From contig NZ_JOEH01000029.1 in NCBI RefSeq assembly GCF_000719095.1, positions 47,650-111,649 of the forward strand: a stretch of DNA of 64,000 nucleotides. Direction: 5' to 3'. This DNA is from Streptacidiphilus jeojiense (GTDB taxonomy: Bacteria > Actinomycetota > Actinomycetes > Streptomycetales > Streptomycetaceae). Under the pieces are notes generated by a model. It had not been told where the DNA came from. It saw only the letters and a list, made by a program, of their open reading frames with translations, and did no database searches. The position numbers and the translations under genes are program-made. Of the stretch, positions 25,668 through 33,273 are shown piece by piece (the stretch's first letter is position 1; every line of letters begins with the position of its first letter).

Positions 25668-26606
25668 TCAACGCGCCGGGACGTCCCGACCTTCCACCTG
25701 CTGGACGATCCACTCGCACAGCTCATGGGTGCGCAGCGCGTCCCAGGCGTCCAGCCGCCGGCCCCGGCGCAGCGCGTCCAGGAACACGTGGCAGGCCTGC
25801 TCGATACCGCGCTGCCGGGCCACCGGCACCCAGTCGCCCCGGCGCCGCACCGTCGGCTGCCCGCGGTGGTCGACGACCTCGGCCAGGTTGACCACCTGCC
25901 GCTTGGAGTTCTGGCCGGAGACCTCCAGGACCTCCTCGGTCGAACCGCTGGCGCGGTTCATGATGCCCAGCGCCGTGAACCCGTCGCCGGACAGTTCCAG
26001 CACCAGGTGCTGCAGCAGCCCTTCGCGGACCCGGAAGCGGACCGACGACTGCTCGATCTCGCCGGGGACCAGGAACCGCAGGGTGTCCACGACGTGCACG
26101 AAGTCGTCGAAGACGAAGCTGCGCGGTGCCTCCGGCAGCGCCTCGCGGTTCTTCTGAAGCACCACCAGGTCGCGCGGCCGCTCCAGGCACTGGGCGTAGC
26201 CGGGTGCCAGGCGCCGGTTGAATCCCACCATCAGCGAACGGCCGGCGGACTCGGCGAGCTCGACCAGTTTCCGCGCGCCCTCGACGGTGTAGTCGAGCGG
26301 TTTGTCGACATAGACATCCACGCCGGCGTCGAGCAGCTGCGTCACGATCGGCACATGCGCAGTGGTACTGGCGTGCACGAACGCCGCGTCCAGGCCGTCG
26401 TCCAGCAGCGACTGGAGGTCGGTGTGGCGTGCGCTCAGCCGGTACTGGTCGCCGATCCGGTCCAGCTTGTCCTGGTCGCGCGTCATCAGCTTGAGATCCA
26501 GACCAGGCTCAGCCGTCAGAACCGGCAGATAGGCCTTCTGCGCGATGTCGCCCAGTCCGATGACGCCGACCCGCAGCGTTCGGCCCTTCCCCGTCTCACT
26601 GCTCAT
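25668..26606 (-). CDS. Gfo/Idh/MocA family NAD(P)-dependent oxidoreductase
   Basis: A 312-residue dehydrogenase. The N-terminal Rossmann fold has VGVIGLGDIAQKAYLPVL (about residues 13-30). The catalytic EKP-like motif appears as VDVYVDKPLDYTVEGARKL, with the Lys that acts in sugar and inositol dehydrogenases. The following LMVGFNRRLAPGYAQ is also typical. The gene overlaps the upstream flavin-reductase gene by 11 bases, so the two are co-transcribed. The substrate is probably a sugar or inositol derivative, but nothing nearby narrows it. Confidence 0.87.
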   Translation of the reverse strand: MSSETGKGRTLRVGVIGLGDIAQKAYLPVLTAEPGLDLKLMTRDQDKLDRIGDQYRLSARHTDLQSLLDDGLDAAFVHASTTAHVPIVTQLLDAGVDVYVDKPLDYTVEGARKLVELAESAGRSLMVGFNRRLAPGYAQCLERPRDLVVLQKNREALPEAPRSFVFDDFVHVVDTLRFLVPGEIEQSSVRFRVREGLLQHLVLELSGDGFTALGIMNRASGSTEEVLEVSGQNSKRQVVNLAEVVDHRGQPTVRRRGDWVPVARQRGIEQACHVFLDALRRGRRLDAWDALRTHELCEWIVQQVEGRDVPAR

Positions 26607-27213
26607 GCTTCTTCTCCCACTCCCCGAACGGAATCCGGGCCAGCTCCCGGATTCCCTCGGTGAGCCCCCACTCGTTCTTCCCCAGGCGCGACAGCGGCCG
26701 CAGTCTGGTGACCTCCGGGTGCCCGTCCACCAGCACCTCGTCACTCACCGCCGCATGCAGCACCTCGCCGAAAACCACCGTGGAGTTCCCCAGGCACAGC
26801 GTGCTGTGCAGCCGGCACTCCAGCGCCACCGGCGACCCGGCCACCCGCGGCGGCTTCACCCGCAGCGACGCCTCCCGCTCGACCCCGACCGCCTCGAACT
26901 CGTCCATCCCGTGCGGGAAGTTCGTCCCGGTCTCGTTGATCTGCTCGAACATCCACTCCGGCGCGAAGTTGGCCACGAACTCGCCGGTGGCCTCCACGTT
27001 CAGCAGCGTGTCCTTGCGACCCACCGAGGTGAACTGCACGATGGGCGGCGCGGTGCAGGCGACGGTGAAGAACGAGTGCGGTGCCAGGTTCGCCGAGACG
27101 CCGTCGGCCGTGAGCGTGGAGACCCAGGCGATCGGCCGGGGTACCACTACTGCCGTCAGCAGCTTGTAGAAGGCATGCGGGTCCATGCCCCGTGGGTCGA
27201 AATCGGTTCGCAT
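26596..27213 (-). CDS. Flavin reductase-like FMN-binding protein
   Basis: A 205-residue split-barrel protein of the flavin reductase-like family. The FMN-binding region is FYKLLTAVVVPRPIAWVSTLTADGVSANLAPHSFF (about residues 14-48), followed by KDTLLNVEATGEFVANF. Such proteins reduce flavin for partner enzymes or are flavoenzymes themselves. The start is chosen as the ATG at MRTDFDPRG, where family similarity begins; the frame stays open upstream and the ribosome binding site is weak. It overlaps the Gfo/Idh gene, suggesting a two-gene redox operon. Confidence 0.83.
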   Translation of the reverse strand: MRTDFDPRGMDPHAFYKLLTAVVVPRPIAWVSTLTADGVSANLAPHSFFTVACTAPPIVQFTSVGRKDTLLNVEATGEFVANFAPEWMFEQINETGTNFPHGMDEFEAVGVEREASLRVKPPRVAGSPVALECRLHSTLCLGNSTVVFGEVLHAAVSDEVLVDGHPEVTRLRPLSRLGKNEWGLTEGIRELARIPFGEWEKKHEQ

Positions 27214-27327
27214 GGCGATCAGTATCCCGCGCCGGGCCGTGGACCGTAGCACCAGGTCAGCGGCACGGGAGCTGGCCATGTCCTTGTCCATACCTGCGCC
27301 CGCTCGGCCGCGTTCCAGTGGGTCGTT

Positions 27328-28230
27328 TCAGAGCTCCGCTGCGGCTTCCCGCAGGTACGCCTCAAGTCGTCTGATCGGCGCGGTCACGCCTCTGGTGTCG
27401 AGTCGGCAGGTGTAGAGGCGACGGACGAGTGTGGGCTGCCGCATCGGGAGAACCACCACGCTCGTGGGAGCGTCCAGCAGCAACAGCTTCGGCAGCAGCG
27501 CGACGCCGAGGCCCGCCGCGACGAGATTGAGCGCGGTGCGGAAGTCCATGCCGTCGAAATCCAGACGGTGTTCGCCTCCGCGGTGGCCGACGACGGGTGA
27601 CGTTGCCAGGTCGCGGAAGTCGACCGGGGTGTTGATCCACGCGTCCGACGGCAGCTCGGCGGGGGTGACACTGTCGGCTCCGGCCAGGGGATGACCGACG
27701 GGGAGGACAACCATGATCGGATCGTCCATGAGGTGCTCTTGTCTGAGCCCGGCGGGCACGGGTCCAGGCGCGTGTTCGTAGTCGAAGGTGATGGCCAGGT
27801 CGACGTCTCCCCGGAACAGCAGCGCATGCGTCTCGCGCTGCTCGAGTTCACGGAGTGCGATGTGAACCGCCGGACATGAAGCACGCAGGCGTGCGAGCGC
27901 GGGAGGCACGATGGAGGCTGCCGCAGAGATGAACGCGCCGAGCCGCACCTCGCCGACGGTGCCCTCCGCGAGCGCCCCGAGCTCGGTGGCGGCGCGACTC
28001 ATCGACATGCTGATCGCGGCTTCGGTGTCGAGAAGGACCCGCCCGGCCTCGGTGGCGCGCAGGGGGCGCCGGATCAGGACTCGCGCGCCGACCCGTCGTT
28101 CCAGTTCCGCAATCTGCTGCGAGACCGCGGACTGGGTGTAGCCCAGCTCCTCCGCGGCAGCGGCGAACGAACCGAGCCGCACGACGGCGGCCAGGGTCAC
28201 CAGATGCCGGGGATCGAACAGCCAAGGCAT
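27328..28230 (-). CDS. LysR family transcriptional regulator
   Basis: A 300-residue regulator. The winged helix-turn-helix is HLVTLAAVVRLGSFAAAAEELGYTQSAVSQQIAELERRVG (about residues 8-47). The effector domain (about 90-295) begins GEVRLGAFISAAASIVPPALARLR. It is divergent from a PLP enzyme and an NADPH oxidoreductase and most likely controls both in response to their substrate. No ribosome binding site is seen; a TACACT hexamer lies seven bases before the ATG, so the message is probably leaderless. The palindrome GATAAG-N5-CTTATC overlaps this hexamer, consistent with autorepression. Confidence 0.9.
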   Translation of the reverse strand: MPWLFDPRHLVTLAAVVRLGSFAAAAEELGYTQSAVSQQIAELERRVGARVLIRRPLRATEAGRVLLDTEAAISMSMSRAATELGALAEGTVGEVRLGAFISAAASIVPPALARLRASCPAVHIALRELEQRETHALLFRGDVDLAITFDYEHAPGPVPAGLRQEHLMDDPIMVVLPVGHPLAGADSVTPAELPSDAWINTPVDFRDLATSPVVGHRGGEHRLDFDGMDFRTALNLVAAGLGVALLPKLLLLDAPTSVVVLPMRQPTLVRRLYTCRLDTRGVTAPIRRLEAYLREAAAEL

Positions 28231-28233
28231 GGA

Positions 28234-28250
28234 GATAAGTGTAGCTTATC
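28234..28250. promoter_or_regulatory. LysR-type operator palindrome
   Basis: GATAAGTGTAGCTTATC has perfect 6-base arms around a 5-base spacer and contains the T-N11-A pattern of LysR binding sites. It lies in the 76-base divergent region, on top of the putative -10 of the lysR-type gene and roughly 70 bases before the start codon of the PLP enzyme, fitting simultaneous autorepression and activation. Confidence 0.7.
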
Positions 28251-28306
28251 GATCGAGAAGAGATCATCGCTTGTGCTAATCACGCAGCGGGGATGACGCT
28301 GGACGC

Positions 28307-29383
28307 ATGGACTTCACGGATTTCGACACCGCCATCGACAAACTCCCCCGACGCCGGGTCGGCTTCTATCCGACTCCGTTCCACGCCTTGCCCAACCTGT
28401 CGGCCGCGTACGGGATCAACCTCTTCATGAAACGCGAGGACCTGGCGGGCCCCAGTGCGATCAGCGGAAGCAAGATGCGTCTGGCCGAGTTCATCCTGGG
28501 TCGAGCCGTCGAGGACGGGGTGACGCACGTGATCACCCAGGGTGCGTACCTGACCAACTCGGGGCTGCAGTTCGCCGCCGCCTGCCTGAGCGCACGGATC
28601 ACGCCGATCCTGGTCCTGACGCGGAACGTGACCCAGCACGGAGAGCTCGGCGAGTTCCGCGGCAACTACCTGCTCAACAGGACGATGGGGGTCGAGACCC
28701 ACGTCATCAACGTCACCGGCAACACCTGGGACGCTGCGGAGCAGGCCGCGCGGATCGCCGACACCATCGCGAACCGCAAGGCCGAGCTCGAGGCGCAGGG
28801 GCACAAGGTTCTCGTCGTCGGAGCCGGTGGTGCGCACCCCGACGGCTTCATCGCGCACGCCCTCACGTTCCGGGAGATGCTGCAGCAGTCCCATGCCGCG
28901 GGAGTGGATCTCGACTTCGCCTACCACACGATCGGCACCGGGACCGCGCTGCCGGGGATGCTGGCAGCCAAGCTGAGCCTGGGCCATCCGGTGAAGTTCC
29001 GGTCGATCTCCGTCCTGAGGTACAACGACGGAGACTGGATGAATCCCGGCGTGATCGTCGAACGGACCAAGGCGGTTCTGGGCACCCTGGGTGCACCCGT
29101 GCCCCACGACGCGACGATCCGCGCCGAGATCGACATCGACCAGCGCTTCATCGGCGAGGACTATGCCGTCGCGTCCCCCGAAAGCTCGGCAGCCATCCGC
29201 GAGCTGGCCCGGGCAGAGGGCGTCTTCGTCGGCCCCGCCTACACCGGGAAAGGACTGGCCGGACTGCTCGACCACGCCCGCAGCGGACGGATCCCCGCCG
29301 GCAGCAACGTCGCGTTCCTGCACACCGGAGACATCGGCAACCTGTTCGAAATCCCCCAAGTCGTCGGCCACATCACCGCCTGA
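28307..29383 (+). CDS. PLP-dependent enzyme of the D-cysteine desulfhydrase/ACC deaminase family
   Basis: A 358-residue fold-type II PLP enzyme. FYPTPFHALPNL near residue 20 and FMKREDLAGPSAISGSKMR (about 40-58) mark the family; Lys56 is the Schiff-base lysine. The usual S-G-N-K is changed to S-G-S-K here. HVITQGAYLTNSGLQFAAA contains the phosphate-loop region. Family reactions include desulfhydration of D-cysteine and deamination of 1-aminocyclopropane-1-carboxylate. The substitution and the NADPH-oxidoreductase partner make another amino acid substrate plausible. It is divergent from a LysR regulator and co-directional with the next gene, 48 bases away. Confidence 0.83.
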   Translation: MDFTDFDTAIDKLPRRRVGFYPTPFHALPNLSAAYGINLFMKREDLAGPSAISGSKMRLAEFILGRAVEDGVTHVITQGAYLTNSGLQFAAACLSARITPILVLTRNVTQHGELGEFRGNYLLNRTMGVETHVINVTGNTWDAAEQAARIADTIANRKAELEAQGHKVLVVGAGGAHPDGFIAHALTFREMLQQSHAAGVDLDFAYHTIGTGTALPGMLAAKLSLGHPVKFRSISVLRYNDGDWMNPGVIVERTKAVLGTLGAPVPHDATIRAEIDIDQRFIGEDYAVASPESSAAIRELARAEGVFVGPAYTGKGLAGLLDHARSGRIPAGSNVAFLHTGDIGNLFEIPQVVGHITA

Positions 29384-29431
29384 GACCGCAACGCACCGAA
29401 CGCGTCGGACACGAGATATTCGGAGGCACCA

Positions 29432-30349
29432 ATGAAGGCAGTCGTCGCAACGGATCAGGCCGCGGAAGCAGCCGGGATCACCCTCGCACAACGGCCCGAG
29501 CCGACACCGGCCATCAACGACGTCGTCGTTGCAGTCCATGCGTCGGGCTTCGTCCCCGCGGAGTGGGAGTGGCCCTCGACGTGGGTCGATCGCTCCGGTC
29601 ACGATCGAGCCCAGGGGATCATCGGCCACGAGTTCGCCGGAGTGGTCTCCTCCCTCGGCTACGGCACGACGGGATTCTCGCTGGGACAGCGGGTGTTCGG
29701 GATCACGGACTGGCACCGCGACGGAACCCTGGCCGAGTACGCGGCCGTGGAGGCACGCAACCTCGCGCCACTGCCCGGAGACGTCGACTTCACGGTGGGC
29801 GCGAGCCTGCCGATCTCAGGCCTGACCGCATGGCAGGGCCTGTTCCAGCACGGTCGACTCCAAGCCGGCCAGAGCGTCCTCGCCCACGGCGCCGCCGGCG
29901 CGGTCGGGTCCGTGGTGACGCAGCTCGCCCGGGAGTTCGGCGCCTACGTCATCGGTACCGGCCGGGCGGCCGACCGCCAAGCGGCGCTCGACTTCGGCGC
30001 GAACGAGTTCCTCGACCTGGACCTCGACGATCTCAACGACACCGGTGGCGTCGACCTGGTCTTCGATGTCATCGGCGGTGACATCCAAAGGCGCTCGGCG
30101 AGCATCGTCCGCCCCGGCGGGACGCTGGTGTCGGTGGTCGGCCCTGTCGAGGCCCGCCCCGTCGACGGCCTCGCGATCGACTTCGTCGTCGAGTCCGTTC
30201 CGAGTCAGTTGGTGGAGATCGTCGACCGGGTGCGGGACGGACGCCTTCGCACGCACATCGGAACCGTCGCGACCCTCGACGACGCCATCCCCGCGCTGAA
30301 CCCGACCGAGCGGCGCAAGGGCAAGACCGTCATCCGGGTACGCCCCTGA
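29432..30349 (+). CDS. NADPH-dependent quinone oxidoreductase-like medium-chain dehydrogenase
   Basis: A 305-residue medium-chain dehydrogenase/reductase of the zeta-crystallin (quinone oxidoreductase) type. The catalytic-domain landmark IIGHEFAGVVSSLGYG (about residues 64-79) and the nucleotide-binding AHGAAGAVGSVVTQLAREFGA (about 151-171) are clear. There is no structural zinc Cys cluster, so it is a zinc-independent reductase. GGAGG lies just upstream of the ATG. Co-transcription with the PLP enzyme suggests it reduces the carbonyl product of amino acid deamination, an inference from gene order. Confidence 0.85.
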   Translation: MKAVVATDQAAEAAGITLAQRPEPTPAINDVVVAVHASGFVPAEWEWPSTWVDRSGHDRAQGIIGHEFAGVVSSLGYGTTGFSLGQRVFGITDWHRDGTLAEYAAVEARNLAPLPGDVDFTVGASLPISGLTAWQGLFQHGRLQAGQSVLAHGAAGAVGSVVTQLAREFGAYVIGTGRAADRQAALDFGANEFLDLDLDDLNDTGGVDLVFDVIGGDIQRRSASIVRPGGTLVSVVGPVEARPVDGLAIDFVVESVPSQLVEIVDRVRDGRLRTHIGTVATLDDAIPALNPTERRKGKTVIRVRP

Positions 30350-30526
30350 GCGCCCTGGCACAGGCCGGCAGCGCCGTCATCCCACCGACCGGAAGCCCGT
30401 CACCGCGCCGGGTCGCTCAGAATCGCCGCGGCGGCAAGTCGGTGGGCTCCCGCCGCAGACGTCCTCGTTGTCGCAAGCGGCGGTGGGCCAGATCGCAGAC
30501 CAGGGGGTGACCTGTTTGCTGCCGGG

Positions 30527-31183
30527 TCATGGTGAGGACGACACCAGGCCCGCTCCGTAGGCGATGATCACGAGCTGGACACGGTCGCGGGCGTCGAGTT
30601 TGGTGAGCAGCCGCGCCACATGGGTCTTGGCGGTGGCGTGACCGATGAACAGCTCGGCGGCGATCTCGCTGTTGGACAGGCCGCGCCCGACGAGTGTCAG
30701 CACCTCGCGTTCCCGCTCGGTGATGCCCTCGAGTCGCTGCGGAGGGGCAGCGGCCGCGGGACGGTTCGCGAACTCCTCGATCAGGCGTCGGGTGACGCTC
30801 GGCGCGATGAGGGCGTCGCCGGCGGCCACGACGCGGGTCGCGGCGAGGATGTCGTCCAGCGCCATGTCCTTGACCAGGAATCCGCTGGCCCCCGCCCGGA
30901 GCGCGGAGTAGACGTTGTTGTCGTCGTCGAAGGTGGTGAGCATGAGTACGCGCGGTGCCGGGGTATCGGTGGTGATCATCCGGGTGGCTTCGATGCCGTC
31001 CATGCCGGGCATCTGGATGTCCATCACGACGACGTCGGGCCGGAGTTCCCTGACTGTCCGGACTGCCTCCGTGCCGGTTCCGGCCTCGCCCACGATCTCC
31101 AGATCGGGGGCGTCGGCGATGACCATGCGAAGGCCGGCTCGTACGAGGGGCTGGTCGTCGGCGAGGACGATGCGTACGGTCAT
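30527..31183 (-). CDS. NarL/LuxR-type response regulator
   Basis: A 218-residue two-domain regulator. The receiver domain has the acidic pair Asp9-Asp10 in VLADDQPLVRAGL, phosphoacceptor Asp55 in VVMDIQMPGMDG, and a conserved Lys in GFLVKDM. The C-terminal LuxR helix-turn-helix (about 150-210) reads GITEREREVLTLVGRGLSNSEIAAEL. The ATG overlaps the histidine kinase stop codon by four bases. The divergent neighbour is an ABC exporter, the probable target, as in many peptide-antibiotic or envelope-stress modules. Confidence 0.92.
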   Translation of the reverse strand: MTVRIVLADDQPLVRAGLRMVIADAPDLEIVGEAGTGTEAVRTVRELRPDVVVMDIQMPGMDGIEATRMITTDTPAPRVLMLTTFDDDNNVYSALRAGASGFLVKDMALDDILAATRVVAAGDALIAPSVTRRLIEEFANRPAAAAPPQRLEGITEREREVLTLVGRGLSNSEIAAELFIGHATAKTHVARLLTKLDARDRVQLVIIAYGAGLVSSSP

Positions 31184-32337
31184 CCCGGCAGCCTGGCTGT
31201 CACCCGGAAGCCGCCTTCGGGGCGCGGCCCGGCGCTGAACTCGCCGCCCAGCAGGTCTGCTCGGTCGCGCATTCCAGTGATTCCGTAGCCGGTGCCGTCG
31301 GTCGCGGCATCGGGTGGCGCGCCGGTGCCGTCGTCGACGACCTCGATGGCCAGCTCGGCGGTGCGGTAGTCGACGTTCACCTGGCAGTGGCGGGCGTTCG
31401 CGTGGCGGACCACGTTGGTCAATGACTCCTGGATGATGCGGAATGCCGATTGGTCCGTGTCGGGTGGCAGCGGACGTTTCGTGCCCTGCCAGCGCACCTT
31501 GACGTGGAGTCCGGCCGTGGCGGTGCCCTGCGTCAGTCGGTCCACGCCTGCCATGCCCGTCACCGGTTCGGGTTCGGTCCGGTGCAGCGTGCCGAGCATT
31601 TGGCGGAGCCCCACGAGGGTCTCCCGGCTGGTCAGCTCGATCGCGTCGAGCGCTCTGCGGGCTCCCTCAGGCTGGGTCTCGATGACCCGCTTGGCCGCGC
31701 CGGCCTGGATGGCGACCACTCCGATGCTGTGGGCGACCGTGTCGTGCAGCTCCCGGGCGATCCGCAGGCGCTCCGCCTGCACCGCTTGGGCAGCGGCCTG
31801 TTCACGCAGCCGCTCGGCGTACTCGCGCCGCTGGCGGATCGAGCTGCCCAGCGTCCAGGAGACCAGGGCGACCGAGGCGATCGGCACCGCGGCCTCGGTC
31901 ACACCGTGCGCCCAGCCTCCGTTCGTGATCCGCCAGCCGCTGATCTGCGCCGTGAGGACCGCGACGGCCGCCATGGCAGTGGTGCGACGGCTGCGGTCGG
32001 AGGTGGCGGCGATGTAGAGCAGCAGCACGTCCGCCGTCGGGAGCAGCAGGGCCCACGCCCAGGGAACGAGCGCCGCAGCCGCCAGGGATTCGGTGAGGAC
32101 CAGGCCCAGGACCGGCAGTGGTCGGCGTCGGGCCGCGACGAGCGGCAACGCCAGGCCGACGGCGAGCGCCAGGCCGGCCCAGGGGCCCCGCAGGAAGGGG
32201 GCGGCCTCGGGCCCGCCCTGTTGCTCGAGCAGCCACAGCGCCAGTGCGAACAACGGGGCCGCGCACCAGGTGAGGACCGGCCAGGCGCCTGGCGGGATGC
32301 GTCCGAGCAGGGGCGGCCGGGGCTTGATCTCTTCCAC
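31180..32337 (-). CDS. HisKA_3-type sensor histidine kinase
   Basis: A 385-residue membrane sensor with about five membrane segments in residues 15-170, no large extracellular domain, then a dimerisation/phosphoacceptor helix with RIARELHDTVAHSIGVVAIQAG (His about 198) and a HATPase domain ending GYGITGMRDRADLLGGEFSAG. The small membrane-embedded sensor suggests detection of a lipid-located signal. The start is a GTG without a ribosome binding site; TAGGCT lies six bases before it, so a leaderless transcript is likely. It forms an operon with the response regulator. Confidence 0.9.
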   Translation of the reverse strand: MEEIKPRPPLLGRIPPGAWPVLTWCAAPLFALALWLLEQQGGPEAAPFLRGPWAGLALAVGLALPLVAARRRPLPVLGLVLTESLAAAALVPWAWALLLPTADVLLLYIAATSDRSRRTTAMAAVAVLTAQISGWRITNGGWAHGVTEAAVPIASVALVSWTLGSSIRQRREYAERLREQAAAQAVQAERLRIARELHDTVAHSIGVVAIQAGAAKRVIETQPEGARRALDAIELTSRETLVGLRQMLGTLHRTEPEPVTGMAGVDRLTQGTATAGLHVKVRWQGTKRPLPPDTDQSAFRIIQESLTNVVRHANARHCQVNVDYRTAELAIEVVDDGTGAPPDAATDGTGYGITGMRDRADLLGGEFSAGPRPEGGFRVTARLPG

Positions 32338-32379
32338 AGGCCGAGCCTAGGCGTGCATCCGGCTCTCCGCGTCGACTTA

Positions 32380-32393
32380 CAGGCGTACGCCTG
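32380..32393. promoter_or_regulatory. Perfect palindrome between sensor kinase and ABC exporter genes
   Basis: CAGGCGTACGCCTG is a perfect 14-base palindrome in the 159-base divergent region, upstream of the -10-like hexamer of the kinase gene and about 100 bases from the ABC gene. It is a good candidate for the response-regulator site, although NarL-type sites vary and another regulator is possible. Confidence 0.45.
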
Positions 32394-32496
32394 CGGCATG
32401 ACGGACCACCCAACGGGTCCGCTGAGGGCCGGACGCCCCCAGGACCCGGCTTGGGCGAGCGTGGACGGCGTTCCGAACTCCACCGAGAGGACTCCC

Positions 32497-33258
32497 ATGG
32501 TGATGGACGCGATGACGACGACCACGTACGCGGCGGCTGCCCGAGCCCGTGGGCTGCACAAGGTCTACGGGGAGGGGGAGACCCGGGTCCTGGCGCTGGA
32601 CGACGTCAGCGTGGAGTTTCCCCGCGGCGAGTTCGCCGCGATCATGGGTCCCTCGGGATCCGGCAAGTCCACGCTGATGCACTGCATGGCCGGCCTCGAC
32701 AGCGTGACCTCCGGCTCCGCGACGATCGGCGATGTCGAGCTGGTCGGCATGAAGGACAAACAGCTGACCCGGCTGCGCCGGGACAGGATCGGGTTCATCT
32801 TCCAGGCCTTCAATCTGATGCCCACGCTCACCGCCATGGAGAACATCACGCTGCCCGGGGACATCGCCGGGCGCAAGCCCGACCGGGACTGGCTGGCACG
32901 GGTCGTCGACGCGGTGGGCCTGGCCGACCGGCTGAAGCACCGCCCCGGCCAACTGTCCGGCGGACAGCAGCAACGCGTGGCCTGCGCCCGCGCCCTGGCA
33001 GGAAAGCCCGAGATCATCTTCGCCGACGAGCCCACCGGGAACCTCGACTCGCACGCCGGCGCGGAGGTCCTGGCGCTCCTCGGCTCCTGCGTGCGCGACT
33101 TCGGCCAGAGCGTCGTCATGGTCACCCACGACCCGGTGGCCGCCGCCCACGCGGACCGGGTGGTCTTCCTCGCCGACGGCCGCATCGTCGACGAACTACG
33201 AACGCCCACCGCCGACAGTGTGCTGGACCGCATGCGCCGACTCGACCGCGTCGGCTGA
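32497..33258 (+). CDS. MacB/LolD-type ABC transporter ATP-binding protein
   Basis: A 253-residue ATPase with Walker A MGPSGSGKSTLMH (about residue 53), signature LSGGQQQRVACARALAG (about 153) and Walker B IIFADEPTGNLDSH. The EPTGNLD sequence is typical of ATPases that pair with FtsX/MacB-type permeases acting by mechanotransmission. The ATG is chosen because GAGAGG lies six bases upstream; another ATG follows two codons later. The permease gene starts 15 bases after its stop. The pair is probably induced by the divergent two-component system and may export or resist a membrane-active compound. Confidence 0.92.
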   Translation: MVMDAMTTTTYAAAARARGLHKVYGEGETRVLALDDVSVEFPRGEFAAIMGPSGSGKSTLMHCMAGLDSVTSGSATIGDVELVGMKDKQLTRLRRDRIGFIFQAFNLMPTLTAMENITLPGDIAGRKPDRDWLARVVDAVGLADRLKHRPGQLSGGQQQRVACARALAGKPEIIFADEPTGNLDSHAGAEVLALLGSCVRDFGQSVVMVTHDPVAAAHADRVVFLADGRIVDELRTPTADSVLDRMRRLDRVG

Positions 33259-33273
33259 CGGGGGCTGTCACCC

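Noticed and set aside
28280..29716. A 478-codon minus-strand frame opposite the PLP enzyme
   Set aside because: The plus strand encodes a recognisable PLP enzyme with its catalytic Lys; the antisense translation has no family features.
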